Positions 12,109 to 14,147 of a DNA stretch of 14,147 bases are shown in pieces; position 1 is the first letter of the stretch; each line of letters starts with the position of its first letter. Position numbers and translations under genes: made by a program. Source of the DNA: Armatimonadota bacterium (lineage in GTDB: Bacteria > Sysuimicrobiota > Sysuimicrobiia > Sysuimicrobiales > JACQTN01); the NCBI GenBank assembly GCA_016210785.1, contig JACQTN010000446.1:1-14147 (forward strand), given 5' to 3'. The notes below the pieces were generated by a model. The model had not been told where the DNA came from and made no database searches. It saw nothing but the letters and a program-made list of their open reading frames with translations.

Positions 12109-14049
12109 TCAGTAGCCCACGGCGTAGTTCATCCGCCGCGGGTCGGCACCCCCGTGCAGGAACCCGGTGTCGAAGTCCCGGGCGATCATGCACACCGCGC
12201 CCGCCGAATGCGTGCGGTCGGGCCATCGCTCCACGCGATGCCCCAGGTCCGCCAGCGCCCGATAGGTCTCCTCCGGCACGCGGCCTTCCACGCGCAGCAC
12301 GCCTTCCATCTCGTGCGGGTACGCCGTGCTGGGGAAGCAGTAGGTGCCGACGCGCGGCACCTCGATGGCCGCCTGTAGCGGCAGGCCGAACTCCACGTGG
12401 GCGATGAACGCCTGCAGCATCGCCTGCGGCTGCATGTCCAGCCCGGGCGTGCCGAGGGCCATCCACGGGCGGCCGTCCTTGAACACCAACGCGGGGTTGG
12501 GCGTCAGGCGCGGCCGCTTCCAGGGTGCCAGGCTGCTGGCGTGATCGGGTTCGAGCCACGACTGGGAGCCGCGCTTGGAAAACGAGAAGCCGACGCGCGG
12601 CACGATGGGCACGCCCGGGTATCCGTCGCTGGGCGTGCACGAGAAGATGTTGCCCTCATCGTCCATGGCCGCGACGTAGGTGGTGTCTTCCAGGTCGGGA
12701 TCGAGGGCACGGTGGGGACCGCCGCGGGCCGTGCTGCCGCGACCCGGGACCCGGCCGCCGCCTCGCGCGCGTGCGCCACCGGCGCCTCCGTCGCGCGCCC
12801 CGCTGCGGCTTCGGCCGTCGCCGCCCTCCCGTGCGCCACGCCGGCCCACCTCACCGTCGCGCGCCACATGGCCCGCGGCATCTGAGGGAGCCGCCACTGC
12901 GGCCGCCGCGCGTGCGGCGACTTCCCCCGTGCGCCTGCGCCCGCCGCCGTAGATCTCCGCCCCGTACGCCTGCGGGTCGCCGTGCCGCGGCATCCCTGGG
13001 TACGCCCGGTCCATGCGAATCTGGGCGGCGCGCGCCTTCGCGTACTCCTTGCTGAGCATCCCGCCGATCGGCACGTCCACGAACTCCGGATCGCCCACGA
13101 ACTTCTCGCGGTCGCTGAAGGCCAGCTTCAGCGCCTCGGTGATGACGTGGTAGTACGCGGGCGTGCCGAGCCCCAGCGCCTTCAGGTCGAAGTGCTCCAG
13201 GATATTGAGCGCCATCAAGAACACCGGCCCCTGGCACCACGGGCCGCACCCGTAGATCTCGTAGTTCCTGTACGTGGTGCGGATGGGGGGTTCCACCTGC
13301 ACGAAGAAGTCGGCCATGTCATCGAGGGTGAAGAGCCCTCCGTACTTCTTGCCGTACACCACCATCTCGCGCGCGATCTCGCCCTTGTAGATCAGGTCGC
13401 GCGCCGCCCGCAGCGCCGCCGCGCGCCCCTTGCGCCGGTGGCGCGCCTCCTCTGCGGCGAGGCGCCGCAGGCCCACGGCCAGGTCCGGCATGCGCAGCCG
13501 CCGGCCGGGCTGGATTGCCTGCTCGCCGTCCGGCACGAACCACCGGCGGTTCAGCGGGTACTGCTTGTATTCGTCCAGATGCCGGCTCACCCGCCATGAG
13601 ATCAATTCGTGCACCGGGAACCCGCCCTCGGCGAGAGCGGCGGCGTCTTGCGCCACCTGGCCGAAGGACATCGTCCCGTACCGCTCCAGCGCGGTGAACC
13701 AGGCGTCCGCCGCCGCGGGGTGGACGCACCGCAGCATGCCGCCGGGCAGCGTCCCGCCGTGGTGCGTCTGGAAGTACTCGATGGACGCCGCGCGCGGCCA
13801 CCGGCCCAACCCGCTGATGGTCTCCACGCGCCGCCGCTTCGCGTGGTAGACGATGATGGGCGCCACGCCGCCCACGCTGCACATCTCGTTATGCACCACG
13901 TTGAGCACCAGCCCCGCGGCCACGCCGGCGTCGATGGCGTTGCCGCCGGCGTGGAGAATGCGTAGCCCCGCGGCGCTGGCCAGCCAGTGGCCGCTGGCCA
14001 CGACGCCGCGAGGCGCCGTGATGGTGGGTCTATCGGCTCCCGCGTGCAT
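12109..14049 (-). CDS. Gamma-glutamyltransferase-like Ntn-hydrolase, atypical
   Basis: 646-residue member of the gamma-glutamyltranspeptidase family, which self-cleaves before a Thr to give large and small subunits. The N-terminal block 'ASGHWLASAAGLRILHAGGNAIDAGVAA' region (18-45), 'VGGVAP' (59-64), 'GGLFTLDDMADF' (237-248) and 'YHVITEALKLAFSDREKFVGDP' region (300-321) are diagnostic. The expected nucleophile is T456 in 'EDTTYVAAMDDEGN', giving a small subunit of 191 residues, as in E. coli. Unusual features: no signal peptide, replacement of the substrate-binding 'NNxMDDF' and 'PLSSM' motifs ('KRPRLTPNP' instead), 'GTPGLDMQP' for 'GSPGGSRI', and a Gly/Ala/Arg-rich insert (368-450) directly before the nucleophile. 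ATG at 14049 has AGGAGG 7 nt upstream; the open stretch to 14118 is translated repeat DNA. A gamma-glutamyl substrate should not be assumed. Confidence 0.85.
   Translation of the reverse strand: MHAGADRPTITAPRGVVASGHWLASAAGLRILHAGGNAIDAGVAAGLVLNVVHNEMCSVGGVAPIIVYHAKRRRVETISGLGRWPRAASIEYFQTHHGGTLPGGMLRCVHPAAADAWFTALERYGTMSFGQVAQDAAALAEGGFPVHELISWRVSRHLDEYKQYPLNRRWFVPDGEQAIQPGRRLRMPDLAVGLRRLAAEEARHRRKGRAAALRAARDLIYKGEIAREMVVYGKKYGGLFTLDDMADFFVQVEPPIRTTYRNYEIYGCGPWCQGPVFLMALNILEHFDLKALGLGTPAYYHVITEALKLAFSDREKFVGDPEFVDVPIGGMLSKEYAKARAAQIRMDRAYPGMPRHGDPQAYGAEIYGGGRRRTGEVAARAAAAVAAPSDAAGHVARDGEVGRRGAREGGDGRSRSGARDGGAGGARARGGGRVPGRGSTARGGPHRALDPDLEDTTYVAAMDDEGNIFSCTPSDGYPGVPIVPRVGFSFSKRGSQSWLEPDHASSLAPWKRPRLTPNPALVFKDGRPWMALGTPGLDMQPQAMLQAFIAHVEFGLPLQAAIEVPRVGTYCFPSTAYPHEMEGVLRVEGRVPEETYRALADLGHRVERWPDRTHSAGAVCMIARDFDTGFLHGGADPRRMNYAVGY
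12700..12948 (-). other. Low-complexity Gly/Ala/Arg-rich insert in the GGT-like gene
   Basis: Encodes residues 368-450 of the GGT-like protein and is almost free of hydrophobic residues other than Ala and Val. From about 12885 to 12700 the A/T bases fall mainly in third codon positions of the gene frame, whereas in the +1-shifted frame nearly all third positions are G or C. The decamer CGTGCGCCAC (plus strand, 12770 and 12830) and dodecamer CCGTCGCGCGCC (12788 and 12854) each occur twice, 60 and 66 nt apart. Confidence 0.55.
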
Positions 14050-14056
14050 GAGCGTT

Positions 14057-14062
14057 CCTCCT
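14057..14062 (-). promoter_or_regulatory. Ribosome binding site of the GGT-like gene
   Basis: AGGAGG 7 nt before ATG 14049 fixes this start over the earlier ATG at 14118, which lies in repeat DNA. Confidence 0.75.
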
Positions 14063-14074
14063 ATGCTGAGAATG

Positions 14075-14147
14075 CCCCTCTCCTTTTGGGAGAGCGCAGG
14101 GTGGGGGTAGAGAGGCACGGTGAGCAGCCACCCCTCACCCCCGCCCT
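14075..14147. repeat. REP-like palindromic intergenic repeat (reaches window edge)
   Basis: CTCTCC (14078-14083) pairs with GGAGAG (14089-14094) around TTTTG. A GGGTGGGGGT block (14099-14108) is then nearly complementary to ACCCCTCACCC (14130-14140). The CTCTCC...GGGAGAG...GGGTG...CACCC pattern is the common bacterial intergenic palindrome whose chance translation reads like 'PHPALSQKERG'. It continues past the window, so full length is unknown. It sits between the GGT-like gene and whatever lies to the right. Confidence 0.55.

Noticed and set aside
12504..12881. Separate minus-strand gene in the alternative frame inside the GGT-like gene
   Set aside because: It lies wholly within the GGT-like coding sequence and has no domain. 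The signal is better treated as a possible frameshifted linker.

Overview
This is a high-GC bacterial window (about two thirds G+C by eye) with dense genes, strong GGAGG-type ribosome binding sites and mostly G/C-ending codons. The gene set is a dipeptide/oligopeptide ABC transporter plus several cytoplasmic amide- and peptide-cleaving hydrolases. It resembles uncultivated soil or subsurface heterotrophs such as Candidatus Rokubacteria or the CSP1-3/Armatimonadota-like groups. That placement is inferred from gene content; no marker gene is present. I see no tRNA, rRNA, CRISPR array or transposase.

Layout. The left half is on the minus strand. Read 5'->3' (right to left), it holds a membrane/cell-surface trio: a small one-helix membrane protein (9951-9748), a kinase-like/methyltransferase fusion (9635-8232) and a membrane alkaline-phosphatase/sulfatase-superfamily enzyme (8235-6613, overlapping its neighbour by 4 nt). 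A TRZ/ATZ-type metal-dependent amidohydrolase (6506-5052) follows. After a 316-nt gap comes a peptide-uptake operon: substrate-binding protein (4735-3116), DppB-like permease (3109-2186), DppC-like permease (2180-1266) and an M20 amidohydrolase (1234-26). The gap carries a possible 20-codon leader peptide with its own Shine-Dalgarno. No ATP-binding subunits are seen.

The right part holds an M28-family metallopeptidase on the plus strand (10320-12092), divergent from the trio across a 368-nt intergenic region. Convergent with it, only 16 nt away, is a gamma-glutamyltransferase-like Ntn-hydrolase on the minus strand (14049-12109). A REP-like palindromic repeat lies at the right edge, just upstream of that gene.

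How the genes may work together. The binding protein and two permeases would bring in peptides or N-acyl/amide compounds. The M20, M28, GGT-like and amidohydrolase proteins show no secretion signal, so they would act on these compounds in the cytoplasm. The trio looks unrelated to this scavenging theme and is the best candidate for an under-described system, probably modifying a surface glycan or lipid. Other points worth a second look are a Gly/Ala/Arg-rich insert just before the GGT nucleophile that may be a compensated frameshift, an M28 site with His where the catalytic Glu is expected, and the leader ORF before the transporter.
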